64,000 bases of DNA from Pelosinus sp. GTDB taxonomy: Bacteria; Bacillota; Negativicutes; DSM-13327. The notes beneath the pieces are model-generated. The model saw only the letters and a program-made list of their open reading frames with translations. It searched no databases and was not told the DNA's origin. Position numbers and translations under genes: made by a program. How positions within the stretch are numbered: position 1 is the stretch's first letter; each line of letters starts with the position of its first letter. The stretch is from the NCBI GenBank assembly GCA_029239675.1, contig JARBUM010000007.1:1-64000 (forward strand), read 5' to 3'. This document shows, piece after piece, positions 27,061 through 35,447 of the stretch.

Positions 27061-27221
27061 ATGCGTTACTGTATTAGTTATAATGGTCTCGTAGTAGATG
27101 CTTAGGAACAATGCCGTATCGTATTAAATTTAGTTATGGTATGGCTATATTTAGCAATGCGTATAATAGTATAGATGAGCTTATTCAGCATAATGATAAG
27201 CTCATCTATAAAGAAAAGTAA
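27061..27221 (+). pseudogene. Broken GGDEF gene fragment
   Basis: Bases 27114-27221 encode PYRIKFSYGMAIFSNAYNSI and then DELIQHNDKLIYKEK before a stop. This is nearly the same as residues near the C-terminus of the GGDEF protein at 27918-29060 (PYRIKFSYGMAIFSNGYKSI, then DELIQHSDKLMYEEK), and the DNA matches over about 120 bases including 3' of the stop. Just upstream, an ATG at 27061 with GGCAGGAG opens a 14-codon frame that stops at TAG. The cyclase site is absent, so this is a remnant of a duplicated cyclase gene. Confidence 0.8.
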
Positions 27222-27329
27222 AAAATAAGGGAAATTTCAAAAGTTGACCTTGACCCCATCTGTCCTATGATGCAGGAGATACGTGGGAGGGTGGGGAAGA
27301 TAGGTTAAGTTAATGAAAGGGGATTTATT

Positions 27330-27506
27330 ATGAGCATTATTGATAAAACACAGCTGAATGATTTAACAATGTTAGTACTTAATAAAAGTCAGTTTGTATG
27401 GGAGGAAAAAGACATAACCAAACTATCAGAGGAAATTGCTCGAAAATATATTGAAGTGAATAAGATACTTAAAGAAGAATTTAAAAAGAACGGATACGTT
27501 TTGTGA
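27330..27506 (+). CDS. Small protein of 58 residues, unknown
   Basis: The ATG at 27330 has AAAGGGGA 7 bases upstream, and the frame ends just before a terminator. The sequence begins MSIIDKTQLNDLTMLVLNK and its second half (about residues 25-53) should form a charged helix (LSEEIARKYIEVNKILKEE). The size and helix recall Spo0E-like phosphatases, but the SQELD signature is absent, so I do not assign it. It lies between a GGDEF gene remnant and a c-di-GMP riboswitch. Confidence 0.6.
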   Translation: MSIIDKTQLNDLTMLVLNKSQFVWEEKDITKLSEEIARKYIEVNKILKEEFKKNGYVL

Positions 27507-27515
27507 AATAAATTA

Positions 27516-27538
27516 AGAGCCATTAGGCTCTTTTTATT
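27516..27538 (+). terminator. Intrinsic terminator
   Basis: AGAGCC-ATTA-GGCTCT followed by TTTTATTTG ends the small gene at 27330. Confidence 0.85.
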
Positions 27539-27602
27539 TGCCCTATTCTATTTACTTTGGTAACCAACATATTATTTAAGTCTTGAATTATTCTAGATTT
27601 AA

Positions 27603-27733
27603 TTGTCGAGATATAGTAAAATATTCATAATAAGCAAAATATTTAGTAAATTTCCTAAAAGGTAAGGACGCAAAGCCTAGGGATCTAATGTACCGATAGT
27701 CGGTAGCTATGATTGCCAGGTTGCCATTTTAGT
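27603..27733 (+). promoter_or_regulatory. c-di-GMP-I (GEMM) riboswitch with promoter
   Basis: The aptamer (about 27644-27733) contains GGTAAGGACGCAAAGCCTAG, the hallmark GACGCAAAGCC of GEMM-I. The second hairpin follows, closed by GTAGCTATGATTGCCAGG and TTGCC. A promoter TTGTCG-17-CATAAT (27603-27631) lies just upstream. Twenty bases after the aptamer, ACCAG/CTGGT with TTTTTT forms a short terminator, so it should act at transcription level. The next gene is a diguanylate cyclase, so its own product would be the ligand. The sequence match to the class is strong; which way the switch works is not shown. Confidence 0.93.
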
Positions 27734-27749
27734 CCAACTAGAATGATCT

Positions 27750-27773
27750 ACCAGGCTAACGTCTGGTTTTTTG
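27750..27773 (+). terminator. Riboswitch-linked terminator
   Basis: ACCAG-GCTAACGT-CTGGT is followed by TTTTTG. The short stem suits an expression platform that ligand binding could open or close. Confidence 0.65.
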
Positions 27774-27917
27774 TTATCTGAGCAACCGCTATAACGATGG
27801 TACTAGCAACCACAAACAAATTAACTGCATCATTTTTAAATGCGCCAATTTTATTGATATTACTACTGTAAATGTAGCATAAATAGTTGGTGAAGGGATT
27901 GATGACCAATTAATACA

Positions 27918-29060
27918 ATGCTTGCAATTCAGATGAATATTTGTATGGTTATATTATTATCTAGTATTGCTGTACATGCCTATTTTAAGCTAGATAGAAA
28001 AGAGCAAGTCTATAGAATATTTTTAGCATTAATATTTTTAACGATATTAATATTGATATTAGAAATTTTGAGTGTAGCATTGAATTCAGGTTATTATATT
28101 AATTTCATAATTGTTCATAAGTTGGTTGATACATTAGGATTCACGCTGTCACCATTAGTTCCAATTAGTACATTACTATATGTATATAAAAGAACGAACA
28201 AATACAAGAAAATATATGCAAATAAATTTTTCTGGTTGGGTGTGCCCTTTGTCATAAATGGCATCCTATCATTAGCTAGCTATAAATTTAATTGTATATT
28301 TGGTTTAACCGACGAGAATATGTATGTACGAGGACCACTGTTTTTTGTTTCACCAATGACAAGCTATGTTTATTACATAATAAACTTATTATTCTTATAC
28401 GATAGCCGAAAGAAACTCAATAAAGAAGAGCTATTTATCCTTAGTTTGCTTACAATCATTCCTACTGTGATGTCTATCTTTCAATTATATTATTTTATAT
28501 ATTTAACAATCTGGAATAGTACAGCTATTGCGGTTATAATTAACTATATTTTTATAGTACACAGTCAGACAAGGTTCGACTCATTAACAGGATTATGTAA
28601 TCGCGTGGCTTATAATGAGTATCTTGCAAGTTTGTGTAGGAAAAGTAACATTGTTTTATCGGTTGTAAATATTGATCTGGATGACTTTAAAAGCATAAAT
28701 GATGCTTTTGGGCATCACGAAGGCGATAAAGTATTGAAGCTATTCGCTAGGCAGTTGGAAGATGTATTCGAAGGAAAAGGAGTCTCTATCCGTATGGGTG
28801 GTGATGAATTTATTGTTTTGCTTAACGAGAACCAAAAAGAAGTGTTAGAGAAGTATATAAAAACGCTAGTTGATAAGATTAATGCATATAATGAAATAAG
28901 TAAAAAGCCTTATCGTATTAAATTTAGTTATGGTATGGCGATATTTAGCAATGGGTATAAGAGTATAGATGAACTTATTCAGCATAGCGATAAGCTCATG
29001 TATGAAGAGAAGCAAAAAAACAAGGGAAATTCCAAGAGCGAAAGCAATAGTTCAACATGA
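27918..29060 (+). CDS. Membrane diguanylate cyclase
   Basis: This 380-residue protein has about six to seven predicted membrane segments in residues 1-215 and then a GGDEF domain (about 220-370) with DLDDFKSINDAFGHHEGD and RMGGDEF. No RxxD inhibitory site lies five residues before GGDEF (the stretch there is EGKG), so product inhibition at the usual I-site is not expected. The ATG at 27918 has only a weak ribosome site, and one at 27933 is possible. It lies behind a GEMM riboswitch, giving feedback at the RNA level instead. Its 3' end is duplicated at 27114-27221. Confidence 0.88.
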   Translation: MLAIQMNICMVILLSSIAVHAYFKLDRKEQVYRIFLALIFLTILILILEILSVALNSGYYINFIIVHKLVDTLGFTLSPLVPISTLLYVYKRTNKYKKIYANKFFWLGVPFVINGILSLASYKFNCIFGLTDENMYVRGPLFFVSPMTSYVYYIINLLFLYDSRKKLNKEELFILSLLTIIPTVMSIFQLYYFIYLTIWNSTAIAVIINYIFIVHSQTRFDSLTGLCNRVAYNEYLASLCRKSNIVLSVVNIDLDDFKSINDAFGHHEGDKVLKLFARQLEDVFEGKGVSIRMGGDEFIVLLNENQKEVLEKYIKTLVDKINAYNEISKKPYRIKFSYGMAIFSNGYKSIDELIQHSDKLMYEEKQKNKGNSKSESNSST

Positions 29061-29129
29061 AAGAGTAATAACGACTAAGGCAACTGTCTGGAGTTCTTTT
29101 GATGAGATTAAAAGTAATTTAATGATGAT

Positions 29130-29170
29130 CCGCCCCTATTCTCAGAAGTTTGAGGTTAGAGGCGGTTTTT
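29130..29170 (+). terminator. Intrinsic terminator
   Basis: CCGCCCCTATTCTCA pairs imperfectly with TGAGGTTAGAGGCGG and is followed by five T. It shares its core with the glmS terminator and the hairpin at 38498. Confidence 0.88.
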
Positions 29171-29289
29171 GTATATTGTTTTAGGTATATCAGTAAAAAA
29201 CAAGAGTCATCCTGAAGGGCTCGAGAAGGTTATCACTACGGAAATGCATCGGGCTAAACGGCTGAAATATATCTTCTTCCGAGTAAAAA

Positions 29290-29339
29290 TTTAGCAGGAA
29301 ACAGCACTTGATAAAAAGAAAATACCCATAACCAACCTT
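29290..29339. repeat. 50-bp direct repeat, copy 1
   Basis: TTTAGCAGGAAACAGCACTT continues with GATAAAAAGAAAATACCCATAACCAACC. It matches 36945-36994 with only about six differences. Both copies lie upstream of a gene on the plus strand. A shorter TTTAGCAGGAAATA also occurs near 664, before the gene at 735. Confidence 0.6.
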
Positions 29340-29379
29340 GCCAGAAGTAGGTCATCTGTTATAGTGAGGAGAGATATGT

Positions 29380-30795
29380 GTGGTTGTAGATATAATGAGC
29401 ATTGATAAAGATTCCATTGAATTAAGCTCTGTCAAAGAACTGTTTAAAGAATTGGAAGCGATTATCAGTTCTTCCTATGATGGTATGTTTATTACCGATG
29501 GTAAAGGTTTTGTCTTGCGGGTAAATCACGCTTATGAACGCATTACAGGGATTAAGGCCAGTGAGGTATTGGGTCGCAATATGAAAGACTTGGTAGAGGA
29601 AGGATATTATGACGAGTCGGTTACCCTATTGGTAATGGAGAGGCGGAAAACTGTTACTATTAATCAAACGGTAAAGAAAGACCGTAAGATATTGGTCACA
29701 GGGAACCCAATATTTGATGAGCAGGGTGATTTATTTCGTGTTGTAACAAATGTCCGGGATATTACAGAACTGGCTAATTTGCAAAACCAATTAATAAAAA
29801 CAAAAGAGCAGACATTGAAATATAAAACTGAATTGTCTCATTTACGGGCCCAGCATATTGAAGATAAAGAGACGATTTCCCGGAGTCCTGAAATGGAGAG
29901 GGTTATTGAACTAGCCATGAAAATTGCCGATGTAGATTCTACAGTATTAATCAGTGGAGAATCGGGTACAGGTAAAGAATTAATTGCTAAGTTAATTCAC
30001 AAACAAGGAAAAGGCACCTCGAAACCTTTTATTAAGATTAATTGTGCCGCTATTCCTGAACAACTACTGGAATCAGAACTGTTTGGTTATGAGGGCGGGG
30101 CATTTACTGGAGCCAGAAAAGAAGGCAAACCTGGCTTATTTGAATTATCACATAATGGCACCTTGTTTCTGGACGAGGTGGGAGATTTGCCCCTGTTGCT
30201 ACAGGTCAAATTACTGAGAGCTATACAAGAAAAAGAGGTGATAAGAGTCGGCGGTACAAAGGCTTTTACGATTAATGCAAGAATTATTGCTGCTACCCAC
30301 AGAGATATTAGCAACATGGTAAAACTGGGGACTTTTCGTGGAGACCTGTATTATAGGCTTATGGTTGTGCCAATTTACCTGCCCCCTCTGCGTAATCGAA
30401 AAGAAGACATTCCATTATTGATAATGCATTTCATCGAGAAATTTAATCACCATTTTGGATATAACAAAAAAATTATGCCCAAAGTAATTGATAAATTGAT
30501 AGGCTACTCATGGCCTGGTAATGTACGTGAATTGGAAAATGTTATAGAGCGTATGATGGTCACTGCCCCAAGTGAAGAAATTACTGTTAATCTTGTACCG
30601 GAGACTATTTCGAATAAAATCTTCTTACCTAAGCGGGGGACAAAGCTGAAGGAGGCCGTAGAACAAACCGAGACATATCTGTTGGATGAAAGCTACAAAG
30701 AATATGGATCATGGAACAGGGTTGCTGAAAAGTTAGGTGTTGATAGGACGACTATTTTTCGTAAGGTCGTCAAATATGGACTTAAAAAAGAATAG
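29380..30795 (+). CDS. Sigma-54-dependent PAS-AAA-HTH activator
   Basis: This 471-residue enhancer-binding protein has a PAS sensor (about 20-135), a coiled linker, an AAA+ domain (about 165-395) and a C-terminal Fis-type helix-turn-helix ending DRTTIFRKVVKYGLKKE. The ATPase shows GESGTGKE (Walker A), GAFTGARK (the loop contacting sigma-54) and LFLDEVGDLP (Walker B). The start is GTG at 29380, about 10 bases after GAGGAG. It lies directly upstream of a -24/-12 promoter and a 4-hydroxybutyryl-CoA dehydratase operon and very probably activates it. The PAS ligand is unknown. Confidence 0.93.
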   Translation: MVVDIMSIDKDSIELSSVKELFKELEAIISSSYDGMFITDGKGFVLRVNHAYERITGIKASEVLGRNMKDLVEEGYYDESVTLLVMERRKTVTINQTVKKDRKILVTGNPIFDEQGDLFRVVTNVRDITELANLQNQLIKTKEQTLKYKTELSHLRAQHIEDKETISRSPEMERVIELAMKIADVDSTVLISGESGTGKELIAKLIHKQGKGTSKPFIKINCAAIPEQLLESELFGYEGGAFTGARKEGKPGLFELSHNGTLFLDEVGDLPLLLQVKLLRAIQEKEVIRVGGTKAFTINARIIAATHRDISNMVKLGTFRGDLYYRLMVVPIYLPPLRNRKEDIPLLIMHFIEKFNHHFGYNKKIMPKVIDKLIGYSWPGNVRELENVIERMMVTAPSEEITVNLVPETISNKIFLPKRGTKLKEAVEQTETYLLDESYKEYGSWNRVAEKLGVDRTTIFRKVVKYGLKKE

Positions 30796-30827
30796 TGTGC
30801 AGAATTGCTACTGTTGCAATTGCACAC
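30795..30827. promoter_or_regulatory. Possible activator-binding palindrome
   Basis: GTGTGCAGAATTGC and GCAATTGCACAC form an imperfect inverted repeat around TACTGTT, about 130 bases before the sigma-54 promoter. That is a normal distance for an upstream activator site. It also starts at the regulator's last base, so a terminator role is not excluded. Confidence 0.45.
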
Positions 30828-30860
30828 AAAACTAGCTGTTCCTTAGGGCAATAGCGGTTA

Positions 30861-30902
30861 AATGGGGATGCTATTGCAGAAATGCAACAGCATCCCCATT
30901 TT
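30861..30902 (+). terminator. Intrinsic terminator after the sigma-54 activator gene
   Basis: AATGGGGATGCT and AGCATCCCCATT form a perfect 12-bp stem; TTGCAG and TGCAA can extend it. It is followed by TT only, so termination may be moderate. Confidence 0.7.
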
Positions 30903-30953
30903 CGGAATAGTCTAAATGTACGGAGAATAACAAAAAAATAATTGTTTTAGTTG

Positions 30954-30969
30954 TGGCACGAATTCTGCA
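30954..30969 (+). promoter_or_regulatory. Sigma-54 (-24/-12) promoter
   Basis: TGGCACGAATTCTGCA fits the consensus TGGCACG-N4-TTGCW at all but one position, with the GG and GC pairs exactly 12 bases apart. It lies 79 bases before the lactonase start and downstream of a sigma-54 activator gene. Confidence 0.85.
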
Positions 30970-31047
30970 TTAGTAATATGACGTAAGTAAATCGTTATTT
31001 ATTTTGGTAATGTAGTAGGAATAAATTCAAAATTATGAGGAGGGCTT

Positions 31048-31854
31048 GTGTTGAAGGTTTACGTATTAGATAATGGTTGGCTAGAGTGTGATGCAAATTG
31101 GATGGTGGCATTTTCGTCACTAGCAACATTGCAAGATCAGAAATGTACGCATAAGTGGATAAAAATTCCCGTATATGCAGTTCTTATTGATCATCCAGAA
31201 GGAAAAATTTTATATGACCTAGGCTGTCATCCTGATGCAATGAAGGGTTATTGGCCAGATGGATTATTAAGTGCATTTCCTTATTACTATAATGGGAATC
31301 AAGACTTTGTGAATCAACTGGCTTTGACTGGGACAAAACCAGAAGACATAAAAACAGTGGTTTTATCTCATATGCATCTTGATCATGCTGGCAATTTGAA
31401 TTTGTTTGAACATGCTGATGTTTATGTACACCGTAAGGATTTTGAATATGGTCAAACGCTTGTCCATTTATCTCCGAATCCTGCTAATCATGGGGCTTAT
31501 GTGAAAGCGGATATGGAAGTTCCAGTAAAACAATTCCATTTAGTAGAGGAAGACTTTGAGTTGGTCCCTGGAGTTGAGATTATTACCGTACCAGGACATA
31601 CCCCAGGTTTGTTGGGAATGATGGTTCATCTTAAAGAAGAAGGCACTTTAATATTTCCACAAGACGCTGTTTATACTCAAGAAAATTATGGCCCTCCAGC
31701 TAAAGCATCTGGAATTATGTATGATAATTTAGCATTCTTTGAATCCATTGAAAAAATTCGTAGTTATGCAAAAAAACATAATGCAAAAGTAATGTTTTCT
31801 CATGATATGGAATTTTTTAAAAATATGAAGCTGGCTCCTCAATTTTATAAATAA
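31048..31854 (+). CDS. Metallo-beta-lactamase-fold lactonase, BlcC/AttM-like
   Basis: This 268-residue protein has the dinuclear metal motif SHMHLDHAG (His108, His110, Asp112, His113). VPGHTPG, the bridging Asp in FPQDAVYTQE and a last His in FSHDMEF follow. This is the N-acyl-homoserine lactonase family, which includes Agrobacterium BlcC (AttM), a gamma-butyrolactonase. In this operon I infer hydrolysis of gamma-butyrolactone to 4-hydroxybutyrate, because the next genes activate and dehydrate that acid; quorum quenching is the alternative. The start is GTG 31048 or TTG 31051 after GAGGAGGG. Confidence 0.82.
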   Translation: MLKVYVLDNGWLECDANWMVAFSSLATLQDQKCTHKWIKIPVYAVLIDHPEGKILYDLGCHPDAMKGYWPDGLLSAFPYYYNGNQDFVNQLALTGTKPEDIKTVVLSHMHLDHAGNLNLFEHADVYVHRKDFEYGQTLVHLSPNPANHGAYVKADMEVPVKQFHLVEEDFELVPGVEIITVPGHTPGLLGMMVHLKEEGTLIFPQDAVYTQENYGPPAKASGIMYDNLAFFESIEKIRSYAKKHNAKVMFSHDMEFFKNMKLAPQFYK

Positions 31855-31896
31855 AGTAAGATGCAAAGCAGATAAAATTCAAGGGAGGATATTAAT

Positions 31897-33351
31897 ATGT
31901 CTTTAAAAACAGCGCAGCAGTATGAGGAAAGCTTACGCAAACTTAATCTCAAAGTATACTTGCAAGGTGAACTAGTAAAAAATTGCGTCGATCATCCCAT
32001 TATCAGACCATCTATGAATTCTGTAAAAATGACCTATGAATTGGCCCAAGACCCCCAATATGCAGATCTCATGACTGCTACTTCTCATCTAACTGGTAAA
32101 AAAATAAATCGTTTTTGCCATCTGCACCAAAGCACAGAGGATCTTGTTAAAAAAGTAAAAATGCAACGCTTATTAGGCCAGAAGACGGCTGCCTGCTTCC
32201 AACGTTGCGTAGGAATGGATGCAATCAATGCTGTTGACAGTGTTACTTTTGAAATGGACAAAAAACTAGGTACTACTTATCATGATCGGTTTACTAAATT
32301 TCTACTGCAAATGCAGGAGGAAGATTGGACAGTAGACGGTGCCATGACTGATCCTAAAGGTGACCGAAGTTTATCGCCAAGCAAACAAATTGATCCTGAT
32401 TTATATGTGCATGTTGTGGAGAAAAGAGAAGATGGTATTGTAGTTTGTGGCGCTAAGGCCCATCAAACAGGTGCTCTAAACTCTCACATGATATTGGTTA
32501 TGCCAACAATCGCCATGGTTAAAGAAGATGCTGATTATGCTGTTTCCTTCGTGGCTCCAGCAGATGCAGAAGGCATACTTTATATTTATGGACGCCAATC
32601 TTGTGATACCCGTAAACTGGAAGGCGGGGATATCGATGTTGGAAACAAACAGTTTGGCGGACACGAAGCACTGATGGTATTTGATCATGTATTTATTCCT
32701 TGGGAGAATGTCCTCATGTGTGGTGAATATGAATTTAGCGGTGCACTAGTAGAACGTTTTGCTGGATATCATCGCCAAAGTTATGGTGGCTGTAAAGTCG
32801 GAGTAGGCGACGTATTAATTGGTGCAACGGCACTCGCTGCAGATTATAACGGTGCAGCGAAAGCCTCCCATGTTAAAGATAAGCTCATTGAAATGATGCA
32901 TCTCAATGAAACCTTATATGCCTGTGGTATCGCCTGCTCAGCTGAAGGTTATAAAACAGCGTCAGGCAATTATATGATAGATCTCTTACTGGCTAACGTC
33001 TGCAAACAAAACGTGACTCGGTTCCCCTATGAAATTGCCCGTTTGGCCGAAGATGTTGCTGGTGGTTTAATGGTCACTATGCCGTCTGAAAAGGATTTGC
33101 TTAATCCTGAAATTGGAAAAGTAGTTGAAAAGTATTTCCGCGGTATAGGGGCAATACCAACGGAGCATCGTATGCGTATTTTACGCTTGATTGAGAATAT
33201 TACCTTAGGTACTGCCGCTGTTGGCTATCGGACAGAATCTATGCATGGTGCTGGATCTCCACAAGCACAGCGTATCATGATCGCTCGTCAAGGCAACCTA
33301 GAGCAGAAAAAAGAGCTGGCTAAAGTAATTGCTGGTATTCCTCAGAAATAA
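31897..33351 (+). CDS. abfD: 4-hydroxybutyryl-CoA dehydratase / vinylacetyl-CoA isomerase
   Basis: This enzyme dehydrates 4-hydroxybutyryl-CoA to crotonyl-CoA with a flavin and a [4Fe-4S] cluster. The 484-residue protein closely matches the Clostridium aminobutyricum enzyme from memory. It has the cluster ligands Cys100 and Cys104 (KTAACFQRCVGMDA) and the His and Cys of FAGYHRQSYGGCKVG, plus MTDPKGDRS and ESMHGAGSPQAQRIMIARQG. All four ligands are present, so it should be active. GGGAGG precedes the ATG. It sits second in a sigma-54-controlled operon. The enzyme is oxygen sensitive and fits an anaerobe. Confidence 0.95.
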   Translation: MSLKTAQQYEESLRKLNLKVYLQGELVKNCVDHPIIRPSMNSVKMTYELAQDPQYADLMTATSHLTGKKINRFCHLHQSTEDLVKKVKMQRLLGQKTAACFQRCVGMDAINAVDSVTFEMDKKLGTTYHDRFTKFLLQMQEEDWTVDGAMTDPKGDRSLSPSKQIDPDLYVHVVEKREDGIVVCGAKAHQTGALNSHMILVMPTIAMVKEDADYAVSFVAPADAEGILYIYGRQSCDTRKLEGGDIDVGNKQFGGHEALMVFDHVFIPWENVLMCGEYEFSGALVERFAGYHRQSYGGCKVGVGDVLIGATALAADYNGAAKASHVKDKLIEMMHLNETLYACGIACSAEGYKTASGNYMIDLLLANVCKQNVTRFPYEIARLAEDVAGGLMVTMPSEKDLLNPEIGKVVEKYFRGIGAIPTEHRMRILRLIENITLGTAAVGYRTESMHGAGSPQAQRIMIARQGNLEQKKELAKVIAGIPQK

Positions 33352-33497
33352 TTTGAATATAAATGTTAGATACAAAGGGTAGGAAGAGCGTAAAGACAAA
33401 GCTGTTATAATTTATAGCTCGACCTGCCCTTTAGGTTTTTATAGTTAAAGCTTACTTCTTTACTTCGTTGTATATAACAAAATAAGAGGATGGTCAA

Positions 33498-33779
33498 ATG
33501 GAAAAAATACGCGAGATTATAGCACAAAAAATTCGCCCAATGCTTAATGCTCACAATGGAGATATTGAACTGGTAGAAATAACAGCCGACGGGTTTGTTA
33601 AAGTAAGGCTTACTGGAGCATGCGCAACGTGTCATGGTGCTAGGCAAACCATGACTGAAGTGGTTGAAGTCGCATTAAAAGAGGTATGTCCACAAATCAA
33701 AGGTGTCATACCAGTGCAACAGGTAAGCGATGATCTAATTAATCAGGCGCTAAAGATCCTACGCAAAGAAAAAACATAA
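33498..33779 (+). CDS. NifU C-terminal-domain (Nfu) iron-sulfur protein
   Basis: This 93-residue protein is a stand-alone Nfu domain with the scaffold motif GACATCHGA (Cys-x2-Cys; the usual Pro after the second Cys is His). Nfu proteins carry and deliver [4Fe-4S] clusters. Its place between abfD, whose product needs such a cluster, and the CoA-transferase gene suggests a dedicated maturation role. GAGGATGG lies before the ATG. The next gene starts three bases after the stop, implying coupling. Confidence 0.9.
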   Translation: MEKIREIIAQKIRPMLNAHNGDIELVEITADGFVKVRLTGACATCHGARQTMTEVVEVALKEVCPQIKGVIPVQQVSDDLINQALKILRKEKT

Positions 33780-33782
33780 ATC

Positions 33783-34085
33783 ATGGAAAATCGGCGAATC
33801 AGCATTGTTTTTTGCGGAGGATGCAATCCGCGGATTGATCGGGGGAACGTTGCCCTTCAAATACAGGCTATTCTTGTGGCAAGGGGTTATCAAATTGGAT
33901 ATAACTCGTTAGATGGTGATTTCGTTATATATATGAGTGGATGTACGGTCAATTGTGCACTAAAGTACAACCTGAACAATCAACCTTCTGTTGTAGTTGC
34001 TGCAACCTCTGTTGATGCAGTGGCTATAGACGAAGGAGAACTTGTCAGTGAAATTGTGATGAAAGTGAGGGATTATTTTGAATAA
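33783..34085 (+). CDS. Small cysteine-motif protein of unknown function
   Basis: This 100-residue protein has FCGGCNPRIDRG at residues 10-21 and MSGCTVNCALKY near residue 55. Two Cys pairs like this could bind a metal or cluster. The rest reads like a small alpha/beta fold (VALQIQAILVARGYQIGY). There is no clear ribosome site and only three bases separate it from the Nfu gene, so translation is probably coupled; its own 3' end overlaps the CoA-transferase start by 8 bases. I do not recognise a named family. Context suggests a role tied to the AbfD operon, possibly redox or cluster handling. Confidence 0.75.
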   Translation: MENRRISIVFCGGCNPRIDRGNVALQIQAILVARGYQIGYNSLDGDFVIYMSGCTVNCALKYNLNNQPSVVVAATSVDAVAIDEGELVSEIVMKVRDYFE

Positions 34086-35373
34086 TTGGAGAGACCTTTA
34101 TCAGAATAAAATCGTTTCTGCTGAGCAAGCTGTACAACATATAAAATCTGGTGATCGAGTAGTAATTGGGCATGCCTGCGGTGAACCACCTACACTGGTA
34201 GAAGCATTGGTAACTCGGGCACCTGAGATTAGCAATGTGGAAATTGTACACATGGTAGCTATGGGGCCAGCTAAATTCGCCCAACCGGAGATGGAAAGAA
34301 GTTTTCGGCACAATGCGTTATTTGTGGGCGGGTCAACACGAAAAGCGGTAGAAGAAAAACGGGCAGATTTTACACCATGCTTTTTTTCGGAAATCCCCAG
34401 ATTATTTAAAAACAATATATTACCTGTAGATGTTGTATTACTCCAGGTTACACCACCTGATGAACAGGGATTTTGCAGTTATGGTGTTTCAGTTGATTAT
34501 ACAAAAATTGCAGCGGAATGTGCTCACATTGTTATTGCCCAAATGAATAATTGTCTTCCACGTACAGGGGGGGCAAAAATTCATCTGGACGTCATTGACT
34601 TTATTGTGGAGCAGGATGAGTCAATCATTGAGTTAAAGCCTCCGAAAATTGGTGACGTGGAGAAAGCTATAGGGGAAAATATCGCTGCACTCATCCCCGA
34701 TGGTGCAACGCTACAATTGGGTATTGGCGCTATTCCAGATGCAGTACTCTTATTTTTAACCGACAAAAAGGATCTGGGTATTCATTCGGAGATGTTTTCT
34801 GATGGCGTAGTGGTCTTAGCTGAGGCTGGTGTTATTACGAATCGGAAAAAGACAATTAATACTGGGAAATTTATGGCCACTTTCCTAATGGGCACCAAAA
34901 GATTGTATGATTTTGTGAATAATAACCCAGATGTGGAAATGCAATCTGTGGATTATATTAATGATCCGTATATTATTGGCCAGCATGAGAACATGGTTTC
35001 CATCAATTCTGCCTTGCAGGTGAATCTAATGGGAGAAGTTAATGCAGAAATGATAGGTACAAGACAATTTAGTGCTGTAGGTGGACAGGTAGACTTTGTT
35101 CGTGGTGCTAGCAGATCGCTGAATGGCAAATCCATTATTGCGTTGCCGTCTACAGCATCTGGCGGTAAAATATCGCGTATTACCTGTCAACTTGACTGTG
35201 GGGCTGCGGTAACTACTTCACGTAATGATGTACATTATGTTGTTACAGAATATGGCGTAGCAGAATTACGGGGGAAATGCATTCGTGAGCGGGCAGAAGC
35301 CCTGATTGCTATCAGTCATCCAGATTTTCGCCATAGCTTGACGACCGAAGCCAAAGAAAAAGGACTTATGTAA
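34078..35373 (+). CDS. abfT: 4-hydroxybutyrate CoA-transferase (acetyl-CoA hydrolase/transferase family)
   Basis: This 431-residue class I-type CoA-transferase moves CoA from acetyl-CoA to a carboxylic acid. Motifs include VTPPDEQGFCSYG, QLGIGAIPDAVL, and LGIHSEMFSDG with the likely catalytic Glu near residue 237, as in the Clostridium aminobutyricum 4-hydroxybutyrate enzyme. Activity on 4-hydroxybutyrate is inferred from the linked abfD. The start is TTG with GAGGG upstream, overlapping the preceding gene by 8 bases. It is the last full gene of the operon. Confidence 0.88.
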   Translation: MNNWRDLYQNKIVSAEQAVQHIKSGDRVVIGHACGEPPTLVEALVTRAPEISNVEIVHMVAMGPAKFAQPEMERSFRHNALFVGGSTRKAVEEKRADFTPCFFSEIPRLFKNNILPVDVVLLQVTPPDEQGFCSYGVSVDYTKIAAECAHIVIAQMNNCLPRTGGAKIHLDVIDFIVEQDESIIELKPPKIGDVEKAIGENIAALIPDGATLQLGIGAIPDAVLLFLTDKKDLGIHSEMFSDGVVVLAEAGVITNRKKTINTGKFMATFLMGTKRLYDFVNNNPDVEMQSVDYINDPYIIGQHENMVSINSALQVNLMGEVNAEMIGTRQFSAVGGQVDFVRGASRSLNGKSIIALPSTASGGKISRITCQLDCGAAVTTSRNDVHYVVTEYGVAELRGKCIRERAEALIAISHPDFRHSLTTEAKEKGLM

Positions 35374-35447
35374 ATTCTACTGAGGTGTGCTGTGCCGGTT
35401 ATTACTTTGTTGCAAGAAATTTTTTCAGTAGTAAAAGTGGAGGCATT

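Noticed and set aside
31048-31854. Quorum-quenching acyl-homoserine lactonase as main role
   Set aside because: The fold allows it, but the operon context (4-hydroxybutyrate activation and dehydration) gives a simpler lactone substrate. Kept only as the alternative.
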